Shown piece after piece: positions 1 through 8,768 of a stretch of DNA of 64,000 bases. The notes under the pieces were generated by a model. The model did not search any database. It was not told where the DNA came from and saw nothing but the letters and a program-made list of their open reading frames with translations. A program made the position numbers and the translations under genes. The first letter of the stretch is position 1. Each line of letters opens with the position of its first letter. This stretch comes from Ideonella_A sakaiensis_A (GTDB lineage Bacteria > Pseudomonadota > Gammaproteobacteria > Burkholderiales > Burkholderiaceae_C), in assembly GCF_048320135.1 (NCBI RefSeq), contig NZ_CP182947.1:3100001-3164000 (forward strand), read 5' to 3'.

Positions 1-953
1 GCCGCCTTGGCTTCGGCCGACATCGGCGGCGGCGCGAGCCAGAACGCGAGCCCGACCAGCGCCAGCGTGCCGACGACCGCATGCTCCCACGGCACCCGTT
101 TGCCCTGCACCAGCGCTTTGTGGCGTGCGACAAAGCTGTGCCGGATCAAGGCGCCGGCGAGCATCAGCAGCACCAGCACCAGCCAGTTGTTCGGCCCCTG
201 GTAGAGCCAGGCATAGTGGTTCGACAACATCGCGATCAGCACCGGCAGCGTGAAATAGGTGTTGTGCACGCTGCGCTGCTTGGCCCGCCAGCCGTAGATC
301 GGATCGACCTCCTGGCCGGCTTTCAATTGCGCGACGACCTTGCGCTGCCCGGGAATGATCCAGACGAAGACATTCGCGCTCATCGACGTCGCCAGCATCG
401 CGCCGATCAACAGGAATGCGGCACGGCCAGCAAATAATTGGCAGGCCAGCCAGCTCGCGAACACGACGTAGATGAACAGCAGCACGCCGACGATCAGGTC
501 GCCGTTCTTGCGCCGGCCGAAGGCACGGCAGATCACGTCGTAGACGATCCAGCCGGCAACCAGGAAGCCGAGCGATGCGGCGATCGCCGCGGCCGGCGAC
601 CAGTCGTAAACCGATTTGTCGATCAGGAAGCTGCCGGCGTTGAACAGGTACAGCACCGTGAACAGGCCGAATCCGGTCAGCCAGGTCGAATAACTTTCCC
701 AGTAGAACCAGTGCAGGTGCTCCGGTATCCGCTTCGGTGCGACCTGGTATTTCTGCGGGTGGTAGAAGCCGCCGCCGTGAACCGCCCACAGTTCGCCGGT
801 CACGCCTGCGGCACGATCGGCTGGGTCAGCCGCCGGCGTCAGGCTGTTGTCGAGAAAGACGAAATAGAACGACGAGCCGATCCAGGCGATCGCGGTGATG
901 ACGTGGGCCCAGCGGAGCAGCAGGTTGGCCCAGTCGAGGAGGTAGACGTCCAT
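1..953 (-). CDS. puuD: Urate hydroxylase PuuD, membrane-bound (3' end outside window)
   Basis: Translating the reverse strand from the ATG at 953 gives an open frame that runs off the window edge after 317 codons. It starts MDVYLLDWANLLLRWAHVIT and is rich in hydrophobic helices, with WIGSSFYFVFLD, HGGGFYHPQKY and HLHWFYWESYSTW segments typical of the Urate_ox_N (DUF989) family. Known family members oxidise urate in the membrane and end in a cytochrome c domain, which would lie beyond base 1. A GAGG ribosome site sits just upstream (gcgaggacacc before ATG). An 18-bp palindrome 127 bp upstream is a likely operator. The family call is confident; the C-terminal half cannot be checked here. Confidence 0.85.
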   Translation of the reverse strand, partial: MDVYLLDWANLLLRWAHVITAIAWIGSSFYFVFLDNSLTPAADPADRAAGVTGELWAVHGGGFYHPQKYQVAPKRIPEHLHWFYWESYSTWLTGFGLFTVLYLFNAGSFLIDKSVYDWSPAAAIAASLGFLVAGWIVYDVICRAFGRRKNGDLIVGVLLFIYVVFASWLACQLFAGRAAFLLIGAMLATSMSANVFVWIIPGQRKVVAQLKAGQEVDPIYGWRAKQRSVHNTYFTLPVLIAMLSNHYAWLYQGPNNWLVLVLLMLAGALIRHSFVARHKALVQGKRVPWEHAVVGTLALVGLAFWLAPPPMSAEAKA

Positions 954-1079
954 GGTGTCCTCGCAACAGTCAAGGAGTGCAATGCAGTAAGCATGCACAT
1001 CCCCTCACCACAGCGGGCTCTGTGAGGCAACCATGTCGCAGACCGCTCCGGAATCGGAACGGGCTCCGCGGCGACGGAT

Positions 1080-1097
1080 AAAACTGTATACAGTTTT
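1080..1097. promoter_or_regulatory. Perfect 18-bp palindrome upstream of puuD
   Basis: AAAACTGTATACAGTTTT is a perfect palindrome, unusually AT-rich for this window, in the 185-bp gap between the glutamate dehydrogenase stop and the puuD start. Palindromes with a TGTATACA core are typical of operators for GntR-family (FCD-type) regulators, which often control purine breakdown. No GntR gene is visible in the window, so the regulator identity is inference. Confidence 0.6.
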
Positions 1098-1138
1098 GCG
1101 AACAATCCCGCCTGGTAATAACCCTCAATCGCCCGGTC

Positions 1139-4100
1139 TCAGACCAGCGCCCTGAACTCCCGCAGCAGCACCGACAGCATCGCCATGTCGAGCGACGGCA
1201 CCGGCCGCAGGTCGGCGAGAAGCTTGTGGCAGCGGGCGAGCTGGAATTCGCGTTGCGCCTCCCACGCGCCGATGCGCGTTTCGGTATCGGTGGCGGATGC
1301 ACCATCCTCGCAGCTGAGGATCGAGTGGGTCAGCGCGCGCGCGAGCGACGACAGATCGCTGCGCATCGCCAGCTTGGACAGCCGCTGCCAATGCGTCTCG
1401 GCCGGCAGCTGGACGATCTGCTGCGACAGCCAGCCGAGGTCGAGCCGCCCACCGATGCCGAAATAGACGCCGGCAACGGTTTCGACGTCGCTGCCGACTT
1501 CGGCCGCGACCTCGACGATGTCGAGCCCCGACAGTTGCGCGTCGAGCCGCACAACCTGCTGCGCCAGCGATTCCGGAACGCCTTGCGAGCTCAGGGCCTC
1601 GACTTCCTGTTCCAGCGCGGCACGCTCCTGCTCGGACAGCCAGCGGTCGAGGCCGGGGCCGACGATCTGCAGGCCCGGCGCAAAGCGGTCGATCGTTTCG
1701 GCCAGGTCACGCAGCGCGCTGCGTTTCTGCAGCAGCCAGACGGTGCCGCGCTCGATCAGCTTGACGGTCGCATCGATGATCTGGATCTGCACCGACACCG
1801 GCACCTTGTGGTTCAGCGACTCGTTGGCCTGCCACAGCGGCACCAGCCCGAACATCTGGCGCGTGCCGGTATAGGCGCGGACGATGTCGGCCGCGGCAGC
1901 ACCGGTCTCCTCGTGCAGCCGGTGCACGAAGGTCGGGCCGACCCGGTTGATCATGCTGTTGACGACGTGGGTCGCGATGATTTCGCGCTTCAGCGGATGG
2001 CGGTGCAGTGCTTGCGGAAAGCGCTCGAGCAGCAGCGGCGGGAAATAACGCTCCAGCGTCGTCGCGATGTACGGGTCTTCCGGCACGTCGGACGCCAGCA
2101 CCTCGTCGTACAGCTCCATCTTGTTGTAGGCGAGCAGCACCGCCAGTTCCGGCGAGGTCAGGCCGCCGCCGGCCGCGCGCCGCTCCTGCAGCACCTCGTC
2201 GTTCGGCAGAAATTCGATGCGCCGGTTCAGCCGGCCGCGAGTTGTCAGGTGCCGCATGTAGCGGCCCTGTTCGTCGATCAGCAAGGCGCTGCGGCTGCGC
2301 GAATACAGCAGCACCTGGTTCTGGAAGATGTTGTCGCGCAGCACCAGCGCCGCGACATCGTCGGTCATCTCGGCCAGCACCTTGTCGCGCTGCTTGGCGG
2401 TCAACTCGCCGTCGTCGACGACCGAGTTGAGCAGGATCTTGATATTGACTTCATGGTCGGAGCAGTCGACGCCGGCCGAGTTGTCGATCGCATCGGTATT
2501 GATCAGCCCGCCGCGCAACGCGAATTCGATCCGGCCGCGTTGCGTGCAGCCGAGGTTGCCGCCTTCGGCGACGACCTTGCAGCGCAGCTCGGTGCCGTCG
2601 ACCCGGATCGCATCGTTGGCGCGGTCGCCGCATTCGGCGTGCGACTCCGAGCTCGCCTTCACATAGGTTCCAATGCCGCCGTTGTAGAACAGGTCGGCCG
2701 GCGACGCGAGGATGGCCCGCATCAGCTCGTTCGGCGTCATCGCATCGACGCCGTCGGCGATGCCAAGCGCTGCGCGTGCCTGCGCCGACAGCGGGATCGA
2801 CTTCGCGCTGCGGGGCCAGACACCGCCGCCGGCCGAGATCAGTTTCTTGTCGTAGTCGGCCCACGACGATCTCGGCAATGCAAACATCCGTTCGCGTTCG
2901 GCATAACTGGTCGCCGCGTCGGGGTCCGGGTCGATGAAGATGTGGCGGTGATCGAAGGCGGCAAGCAGCCGGATGTGCTTCGACAGCAGCATGCCGTTGC
3001 CGAATACGTCGCCACTCATGTCGCCGACACCGACGACGGTGAAATCCTCCGACTGCGTATCGACGCCGATCGAGCGGAAGTGGAACTTCACCGACTCCCA
3101 GGCACCGCGCGCGGTGATGCCCATCTTCTTGTGGTCGTAGCCGGCCGAGCCCCCGGATGCGAAGGCGTCACCGAGCCAGAAACCGTATTCGGCGGCGATG
3201 CGGTTGGCGATGTCGGAGAAGGTTGCCGTGCCCTTGTCGGCAGCCACCACCAGATAGGCATCGTCGCCGTCGTGGCGGACGACGTCCGGCGGCGGCTGGA
3301 TCTTGTTGGCAACCAGGTTGTCGGTGATGTCGAGCATGCCGCGCAGATAGGCCTGGTAGCAGGCAATGCCTTCGGCCATCAGCGCCTCGCGGTCGCCGGC
3401 GGCCGCCGCTGCCGGCAGCCGCTTCAGCACGAAACCGCCTTTCGAGCCGACCGGCACGATCACCGCATTCTTGACCTGCTGTGCCTTCACGAGACCGAGC
3501 ACCTCGGTGCGGAAATCCTCCTTGCGGTCGGACCAGCGCAGCCCGCCGCGGGCGACGAAGCCGTTGCGCAGGTGCACGCCTTCGACGCGAGGCGACGCGA
3601 CGAAGATCTCGAACATCGGCTTCGGCTCGGGCAGGCCGGGAATCTTCGTCGGGTCGAACTTGAACGACAGCACCGGCTTCGGCGAGCCGTCGGGCAGGCG
3701 CTGGAAATAGTTGGTACGCAAGGTCGACTGGATCAGCGCAAGGTACTGGCGCAGGATGCGGTCTTCGTCGAGATTCGACACCTCCTCGAGATCGGCCTCG
3801 ATCTGCTCGATGACCGCCGCCTGCGCGGCCGCGCGGTCGCCGGGCAGTGCCGGGTCGAAGCGGGCGTTGAACAGTTCGACCAGTGCCGCGGTGATCGTCG
3901 GATGGCAGCTCAGTGCCTGCTGGATATAGGCGCGGCTGAACGTGAACGCCGACTGCTTCATGTGGGCGGCGTAGGCGCGCAGCATGCCGACGCTGCGCCA
4001 GTCGAGGCCGGCAAGCAGCACCAGCCGGTTGAAATCGTCGTTTTCGTTGTCGCCGTGCCAGGTGCGATGCACGGTTTCCTGGAATCGCGCGCGCAGCGGT

Positions 4101-6037
4101 TCGATGTCGATTTCCTCGCGGCCCGGCACGCGCATGCCGAAGTCGTCGATCGACACCTCGACGGTGTGGTCGTCGTCGCTCGTTTCACCGGACTCGCGGC
4201 GCATCACTTCATAAGGGCGCTCCTCGAGCACCTCGACGCCCATGTGTTCGAGCATCGGCAGGCTTTCCGACAGCGGCGCAAGCCGGCCGGTTCGCAGCAG
4301 CTTGAAGCGCAGCCGTCCGGGCGGCGCCTCCAGCGGCACATACAGGCTCATCGCCAGCTTGTCGGCGCTGTCGAGCGACTCCATCAATTCGATGTCGCGC
4401 ACCGCCAGCCGCGGTGAATGCTCTTCGCGGTAGCTGGCGCTGAAGCCGTCGGCATAACGCTGGTGCAGGTAGTTGCCGCGCTCCTCGCCGTGGGCGTCGA
4501 GCAGCGCATCGAGCAGTTCATCCTCCCAGCGGCGGGCGATCCGCACGATGCGCTGTTCGAGGTCGCGGTCGTCGACGTCCGCTTTCGGGCCGCCGCGCAT
4601 GCGCACGACGATCAGCACCCGGGCCAGCGGTGAATCGGAGAACTGCACCGAGAACTCCGACGATTCGCCGTGCAGCACCTCGCTGAGCATCTTCTGCATC
4701 CGGGTGCGGATGTCGGTGTTGTAGTTTTCCCGTGGCACGTAGACCAGGCACGATGCAAAGCGGCCGAATGCGTCGCGGTGCACGAACAGCCTGGTGCGCT
4801 GGCGCTCGCCGAGGCGCAGGATGCCGAGCGCGGTCGGGTAGAGGTCCTCCACCTCGATCTGGAACAGCAGGTCGCGCGGAAACTGCTCGAGGATGGTGGC
4901 GAGTTCCTTCGCGGCATGGCTTTTCGGCAGGAAGCCGGCGAGGTCCATCACCGCGTTGACCTTGCGTCGCAGCAGCGGGATGTCGGCGGCCTTCGCGTTG
5001 TAGGCCACCGACGTGAACAGGCCGAGGAAACGCCGCTCGCCGATCACGTTGCCCGCTTCGTCGAAGCGCTTGACACCGACATAGTCGAGGTGGCCGGGCC
5101 GGTGCACCGTCGCGCGGGCATTCGATTTGGTCAACAGCAGCAGCCGGACCTCGCGCGCCTGTGCGCGCACGTCGGCGGGCAGCGCAGCGAACGACGACGA
5201 GGCGGTCGCCGCGTCGGCATCGGCACGCAGGATACCGAGCCCCGAGCCGGGCACGACGTGCAGTGCGTCGCCTTGCTCGTCGTCGGTCAGGTCATAGTCA
5301 CGTTTGCCGAGCAGCGTGAAGTTGTCGTCGGCCAGCCACTGCAAAAAGGCCAGATCCTCGGCCAGGTCGTCCTGCTTGACCGGCGGCGGATGCTGCTTCA
5401 GATGCTCGACGGTCTCGATCACCGCCTGGCGCATCGGCTTCCAGTCGGCAACCGCCGACTGCACGTCGCCGAGGATGCGCATCAGGCCGTCGTGCAATGC
5501 GCTGAGCCGTGCCGGGTCGGTGCGCCGGTCGACTTCGACATGGATCACCGATTCGAGCCGCCCCTGCGGATCGTCGGGGCGCGGCGCGATGCTCGTCATC
5601 CGGTGCTCGGCATCGCGGCGCACCCGCATCACCGGATGCGAGATCAGGTGCAGTGTCAGACCCTGACGGTTGACTTCCATCGTGATCGAGTCGACGAGGA
5701 AAGGCATGTCCTCGTTGACGATCTCGATCACCGTGTGCGTCGACTGCCAGCCATGCTCTTCGGGCCGCGGGTTGTAGACGCGCAGCTTCGGCGCACCGCC
5801 GGCATAGATCCGCGCGAAATGCCAGTGCGACAGTGCCGAGCCGTAGAGGTCGCCGAGCGTACGCTCGACGAGGTCTTCGGGCGCAACCTGACCGTGGTAC
5901 TGGCGGGCAAATTCGGCGACCTGCCCGGCCTGCTCGGGCGGCAGCTTGGCCCGGATCCGCTCATCGAGCTGGGCCATCAATTCCTGCGCGGCGCTGTTCT
6001 CGAGTTTTTTGTCGAATGGCTTTTGTTGCTGCGTCAA
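1139..6037 (-). CDS. gdhB: NAD-specific glutamate dehydrogenase, large (about 180 kDa) type
   Basis: This 1632-residue protein matches the very large NAD-dependent glutamate dehydrogenases, which oxidise glutamate to 2-oxoglutarate and ammonium in the cytoplasm. The N-terminal half is the ACT-like regulatory region (for example MPFLVDSITMEVNRQGL near residue 115). The catalytic core lies near residues 820-1200, with RGGLRWSDRKEDFRTEVLGL and the lysine-glycine stretch VPVGSKGGFVLK. A Rossmann region with GVGDMSGDVFGNGMLLS follows. The start is TTG at 6037: an AGGAG ribosome site lies 8-9 nt upstream and no upstream ATG is better placed. It is transcribed in the same direction as the TRAP binding-protein gene behind it and puuD ahead of it. 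Long open frames on the opposite strand are codon-bias shadows. Confidence 0.95.
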   Translation of the reverse strand: MTQQQKPFDKKLENSAAQELMAQLDERIRAKLPPEQAGQVAEFARQYHGQVAPEDLVERTLGDLYGSALSHWHFARIYAGGAPKLRVYNPRPEEHGWQSTHTVIEIVNEDMPFLVDSITMEVNRQGLTLHLISHPVMRVRRDAEHRMTSIAPRPDDPQGRLESVIHVEVDRRTDPARLSALHDGLMRILGDVQSAVADWKPMRQAVIETVEHLKQHPPPVKQDDLAEDLAFLQWLADDNFTLLGKRDYDLTDDEQGDALHVVPGSGLGILRADADAATASSSFAALPADVRAQAREVRLLLLTKSNARATVHRPGHLDYVGVKRFDEAGNVIGERRFLGLFTSVAYNAKAADIPLLRRKVNAVMDLAGFLPKSHAAKELATILEQFPRDLLFQIEVEDLYPTALGILRLGERQRTRLFVHRDAFGRFASCLVYVPRENYNTDIRTRMQKMLSEVLHGESSEFSVQFSDSPLARVLIVVRMRGGPKADVDDRDLEQRIVRIARRWEDELLDALLDAHGEERGNYLHQRYADGFSASYREEHSPRLAVRDIELMESLDSADKLAMSLYVPLEAPPGRLRFKLLRTGRLAPLSESLPMLEHMGVEVLEERPYEVMRRESGETSDDDHTVEVSIDDFGMRVPGREEIDIEPLRARFQETVHRTWHGDNENDDFNRLVLLAGLDWRSVGMLRAYAAHMKQSAFTFSRAYIQQALSCHPTITAALVELFNARFDPALPGDRAAAQAAVIEQIEADLEEVSNLDEDRILRQYLALIQSTLRTNYFQRLPDGSPKPVLSFKFDPTKIPGLPEPKPMFEIFVASPRVEGVHLRNGFVARGGLRWSDRKEDFRTEVLGLVKAQQVKNAVIVPVGSKGGFVLKRLPAAAAAGDREALMAEGIACYQAYLRGMLDITDNLVANKIQPPPDVVRHDGDDAYLVVAADKGTATFSDIANRIAAEYGFWLGDAFASGGSAGYDHKKMGITARGAWESVKFHFRSIGVDTQSEDFTVVGVGDMSGDVFGNGMLLSKHIRLLAAFDHRHIFIDPDPDAATSYAERERMFALPRSSWADYDKKLISAGGGVWPRSAKSIPLSAQARAALGIADGVDAMTPNELMRAILASPADLFYNGGIGTYVKASSESHAECGDRANDAIRVDGTELRCKVVAEGGNLGCTQRGRIEFALRGGLINTDAIDNSAGVDCSDHEVNIKILLNSVVDDGELTAKQRDKVLAEMTDDVAALVLRDNIFQNQVLLYSRSRSALLIDEQGRYMRHLTTRGRLNRRIEFLPNDEVLQERRAAGGGLTSPELAVLLAYNKMELYDEVLASDVPEDPYIATTLERYFPPLLLERFPQALHRHPLKREIIATHVVNSMINRVGPTFVHRLHEETGAAAADIVRAYTGTRQMFGLVPLWQANESLNHKVPVSVQIQIIDATVKLIERGTVWLLQKRSALRDLAETIDRFAPGLQIVGPGLDRWLSEQERAALEQEVEALSSQGVPESLAQQVVRLDAQLSGLDIVEVAAEVGSDVETVAGVYFGIGGRLDLGWLSQQIVQLPAETHWQRLSKLAMRSDLSSLARALTHSILSCEDGASATDTETRIGAWEAQREFQLARCHKLLADLRPVPSLDMAMLSVLLREFRALV

Positions 6038-6055
6038 GGCAGGGTCTCCTGTTCG

Positions 6056-6097
6056 AAGAACGCAGCGCCGACCGCCGCACGCGGCCGGTGCGTTCTT
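6056..6097 (-). other. Hairpin in the leader of the glutamate dehydrogenase gene
   Basis: Perfect 9-bp arms TGCGTTCTT (6089-6097) and AAGAACGCA (6056-6064) flank a GC-rich loop, just upstream of the AGGAG site used by the TTG start at 6037. The proximal arm can also form a small alternative stem (GTTC-TTC-GAAC) nearer the ribosome site. No T-tract follows, so this is not a convincing terminator. A role in translation or as an mRNA end for the upstream gene is conjecture. Confidence 0.35.
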
Positions 6098-6171
6098 TCA
6101 AACAGGCAGTATCGGGTTTTGCGGCGAATAGTCCATCCCGGTCTCCACTGATGGGCCGACGCCGCCCCGGC

Positions 6172-7200
6172 TTACTTCTTCGAGTAGCGGTCGATCAGCG
6201 CCTCGGCTTCTGCAGCGAGTTTCGGCCCGTCGATGCCGCGGTCGGCCACTTCCTTGTACCAGACCGCGCGCACGCCAGCGGCCGCCCGCTGCCAGCGCGC
6301 CGTTTCAGCGGCGTCGAGCGTGATGACGTTGTTGCCGGCCTTCTGCGCCAGATCGAGTCCGACCTTGTCGCCCGCATCCATCGCCGCACCGAACCTGGCC
6401 GCCGTCTCGATGCCGCTGTTGGCATCGATGACCTTTTTCAGGTCGGCCGGCAGCTTGTCGTAGCTGGCCTTGTTCATCACGACCGCGAAGGTCTGCGTGT
6501 ACAGACCCTTCTCACCCGAAAAGCCGGTGTGGTTCTTGACGATCTGCTGCACCTTCAGCGCCGGGACGACTTCCCACGGAATCGTCGTCGCCTGGATCAC
6601 GCCTTTCGACAGCGCTTCGCCAACCGCCGGTACCGGCAAGCCGACCGGCGTCGCACCGAGCTGCTCGAGCATGATGTTGATGACGCGCGAGCCGCCGCGC
6701 ACCTTCATGCCCTTCAGGTCTTCCAGCTTCCTGATCGGGTCCTTGCTGTGGAACATGCCGGGCCCGTGCGTGTGCACAGCGATCAGCTTGACGTCCTTGA
6801 ACTCATCCATCGCATGCTTCTCGACGAAGGCCTGGAAGGCGCGCGACGACGACTCGGCCTTGCCGCTGCTGAATGGCAGCTCGAAAACCTCGGATTTCGG
6901 AAACCGCCCGGGCGTATAACCGAGCACGGTCCAGATGATGTCGACGACGCCATCCTTGGCCTGGTCGAACAGCTCCGGCGGCTTGCCGCCGAGCTGCATG
7001 CTCGGGAAGTGCTGGACCTTGATCCGGCCGCCGCTTTCCTTTTCGACCTTGGCGATCCATGGCGTGATCGCCTTCGCCGGAATCGCCGCCTGCGGCGGCA
7101 GCATCTGGTGCACACGCAGCGTCACGTCGGCGGCATGGGTGGTGAACGGTGCGGCTGCCAGCAGCAGCGCAGCAAGAACGGGTTTGAGCATCGTCTTCAT
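6172..7200 (-). CDS. dctP: TRAP transporter solute-binding protein, DctP family
   Basis: The 342-residue product has a signal peptide (MKTMLKPVLAALLLAAAPF, cut after THA) and the DctP fold. Recognisable parts are the early RVHQMLPPQAAIPAKAITPW stretch, the GMKVRGGSRVINIMLEQLGA ligand-arginine segment near residue 160, and the following PVPAVGEALSKGVI stretch. In TRAP systems this periplasmic protein delivers carboxylates to a DctQ/DctM membrane pair. No DctQ or DctM gene lies in the window, so it is an orphan here or its partners are elsewhere. The ATG at 7200 was chosen because the signal peptide starts there and GGAG lies upstream; longer readings of this frame would run antisense to the next gene. 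The ligand is unknown. Confidence 0.9.
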   Translation of the reverse strand: MKTMLKPVLAALLLAAAPFTTHAADVTLRVHQMLPPQAAIPAKAITPWIAKVEKESGGRIKVQHFPSMQLGGKPPELFDQAKDGVVDIIWTVLGYTPGRFPKSEVFELPFSSGKAESSSRAFQAFVEKHAMDEFKDVKLIAVHTHGPGMFHSKDPIRKLEDLKGMKVRGGSRVINIMLEQLGATPVGLPVPAVGEALSKGVIQATTIPWEVVPALKVQQIVKNHTGFSGEKGLYTQTFAVVMNKASYDKLPADLKKVIDANSGIETAARFGAAMDAGDKVGLDLAQKAGNNVITLDAAETARWQRAAAGVRAVWYKEVADRGIDGPKLAAEAEALIDRYSKK

Positions 7201-7359
7201 GAAACTGGCTCCGTGAGCGGGTGAGGGAAGTGGCAGGGACAGCGCGGGGATTCCGCTGCTGCGGTGATGGCGCGGGTTAGCATGACAAGCGATGAAGGGC
7301 TCGGGCTGCGCAACCGCCAGCGGGCTCCGTTCCAGCAACGATTCTGCAAGGCATCCGCC

Positions 7360-8169
7360 ATGACAACTTCGTCCTCGACTGAACAGGCCTCGACACTCGA
7401 CCTTCGCCGCGATGGTCCGGTGGGCCGCATTATTCTGAACCGACCCGACGTCCGCAATGCATTCAACGATGGCGTGATCGCCGAGTTGACAAGGGCTTTC
7501 ACCGAGTTCGGTGCCGACCCGTCGTTGCGGGTGATCGTACTTGGCGGCCACGGCAAGGTATTTTGCGCCGGAGCCGACCTGAACTGGATGCGCGCAATGG
7601 CCGGCTACAGCCACGAGCAGAACCTGGCCGACGCGCAGGCGCTCGAAACGATGTTGTGGACGGCATGGCAGTGCCCGATACCGGTCGTCGGACGCATCCA
7701 TGGTGACTGTTATGCCGGCGGCATGGGGCTGGCGGCAGTCTGCGATGTGCTGGTTGCCTCCGACAATGCGTCGTTCTGCCTCAGCGAAGCCAAGCTCGGC
7801 CTGCTGCCGGCGACGATCAGCCCGTATGTGATCCGCGCAATGGGCGAACAGGCCGCGCGCCGCTATTTCGTCACCGCCGAGCGGTTCAGCGCAGCCCAGG
7901 CCCATGCGATCGGCATGGTCCATGAGTTGTGCACCGCCGATCAGATCGACGAACGCGTCGAGGCAATCGCCGCGGCGATCGTCGCCAACGGTCCGATGGC
8001 GGTGCGCGCCTGCAAGCGGCTCGTCAAGGATGTCGCCGGCCGCGCGATCGACGAGCCGCTGCGCCTCGATACCGCCCGCCGCATCGCCGATATCCGCGCC
8101 AGCGACGAAGGCCGCGAAGGGCTGCAGTCCTTTTTGTCGAAACGTGCGCCGGGGTGGCATCTGGGCTGA
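7360..8169 (+). CDS. Enoyl-CoA hydratase family protein, methylglutaconyl-CoA hydratase (LiuC)-like
   Basis: This 269-residue crotonase-fold enzyme has the oxyanion-hole segments FCAGADLNWM and GDCYAGGMGLAAVCD. It also has the block FCLSEAKLGLLPATISPYV, with the ATISPYV run characteristic of LiuC methylglutaconyl-CoA hydratases of leucine and isovalerate breakdown. It is divergent from the TRAP gene and none of the other liu genes are nearby, so the substrate assignment is by sequence pattern only. The start ATG at 7360 opens MTTSSSTEQASTLDLRRDG; upstream in-frame codons fall in the promoter region. Confidence 0.75.
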   Translation: MTTSSSTEQASTLDLRRDGPVGRIILNRPDVRNAFNDGVIAELTRAFTEFGADPSLRVIVLGGHGKVFCAGADLNWMRAMAGYSHEQNLADAQALETMLWTAWQCPIPVVGRIHGDCYAGGMGLAAVCDVLVASDNASFCLSEAKLGLLPATISPYVIRAMGEQAARRYFVTAERFSAAQAHAIGMVHELCTADQIDERVEAIAAAIVANGPMAVRACKRLVKDVAGRAIDEPLRLDTARRIADIRASDEGREGLQSFLSKRAPGWHLG

Positions 8170-8248
8170 CGGTCCGGGATCGAAGCAACGGCAAACTCGC
8201 AGGTCGGCTTTCGGGCCCTTAGCAGCCGTTCATTTCGCTGGTTGGGCT

Positions 8249-8688
8249 GACTTTGTGGGAGGGGCTTCAGCCCCGATTCGGGCTGATGGAATAAGCCTGT
8301 GTCGCATTCGACGACCGAGCGGGCGCGGCAGGCGGCACCCGGTCGTGGCTCATGATGCGGCGGTCCTCGCTGGCGCTCGGACTGCGCTGCGATGCTCGGT
8401 CCAGGGTCGCGCGGCGGAACTCGCTACGTTCGCTGCGCTCGGACAACCGCCGCGAGCATCAACAACTGGCTTGTCGCGGACTGTTTGAGCGGAACGAGCG
8501 AAGCGAGTGCAGCGAGTTTCCGCGACGGGCCACAAGGCCGAGCATCGCAGGGAACCCGAGCGCCCGGCGCGAGGGCAAGCATCTAAGCGCAAGCGGCGCC
8601 CGACCGCGCCTTTGCTCTCGCCTCTGTGCCTGAAGATTCGCAATCGTGCAAGAGCCCGAATCGGGGCTGAAGCCCCTCCCACAAAGTC
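8249..8688. repeat. Non-coding element bounded by a perfect 36-bp inverted repeat (REP-like ends)
   Basis: The 600-bp gap between the hydratase and the DUF4126 gene holds no credible gene. It carries two perfectly complementary 36-bp arms at 8249-8284 and 8653-8688. Each arm contains the small palindrome GGGGCTTCAGCCCC preceded by GTGGGA, the form of REP-type repeats. The 368 bp between the arms contain further imperfect inverted stretches, such as GATGCTCGG near 8392 against CCGAGCATC near 8539, and runs like GGAACTCGCTACGTTCGCTG. The whole looks like a REPIN or MITE-like mobile repeat rather than coding DNA. I see no clear target-site duplication. Confidence 0.7.
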
Positions 8689-8768
8689 TGGCGCGGCACG
8701 GACCGAGCGGATGTACGCGCGGGCCGCTTTCCGATCATCATCACATCGGATTCTTCTACGATAGGCGC

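Noticed and set aside
1226..4417. A 1063-codon open frame on the + strand opposite the glutamate dehydrogenase gene
   Set aside because: It is antisense to a well-matched enzyme, rich in Arg, His, Gln and Val as expected from the complement of GC-biased codons, and shows no domain.
6172..8160. Reading the TRAP binding protein as a 662-residue protein with a long N-terminal extension
   Set aside because: The extension is antisense to the LiuC-like gene, and a clean signal peptide with ribosome site starts at 7200.
8350..8760. Short frames inside the repeat element at 8.2-8.8 kb
   Set aside because: They change with the palindromic structure, have no ribosome site and no recognisable domain; the region is better read as a non-coding repeat.
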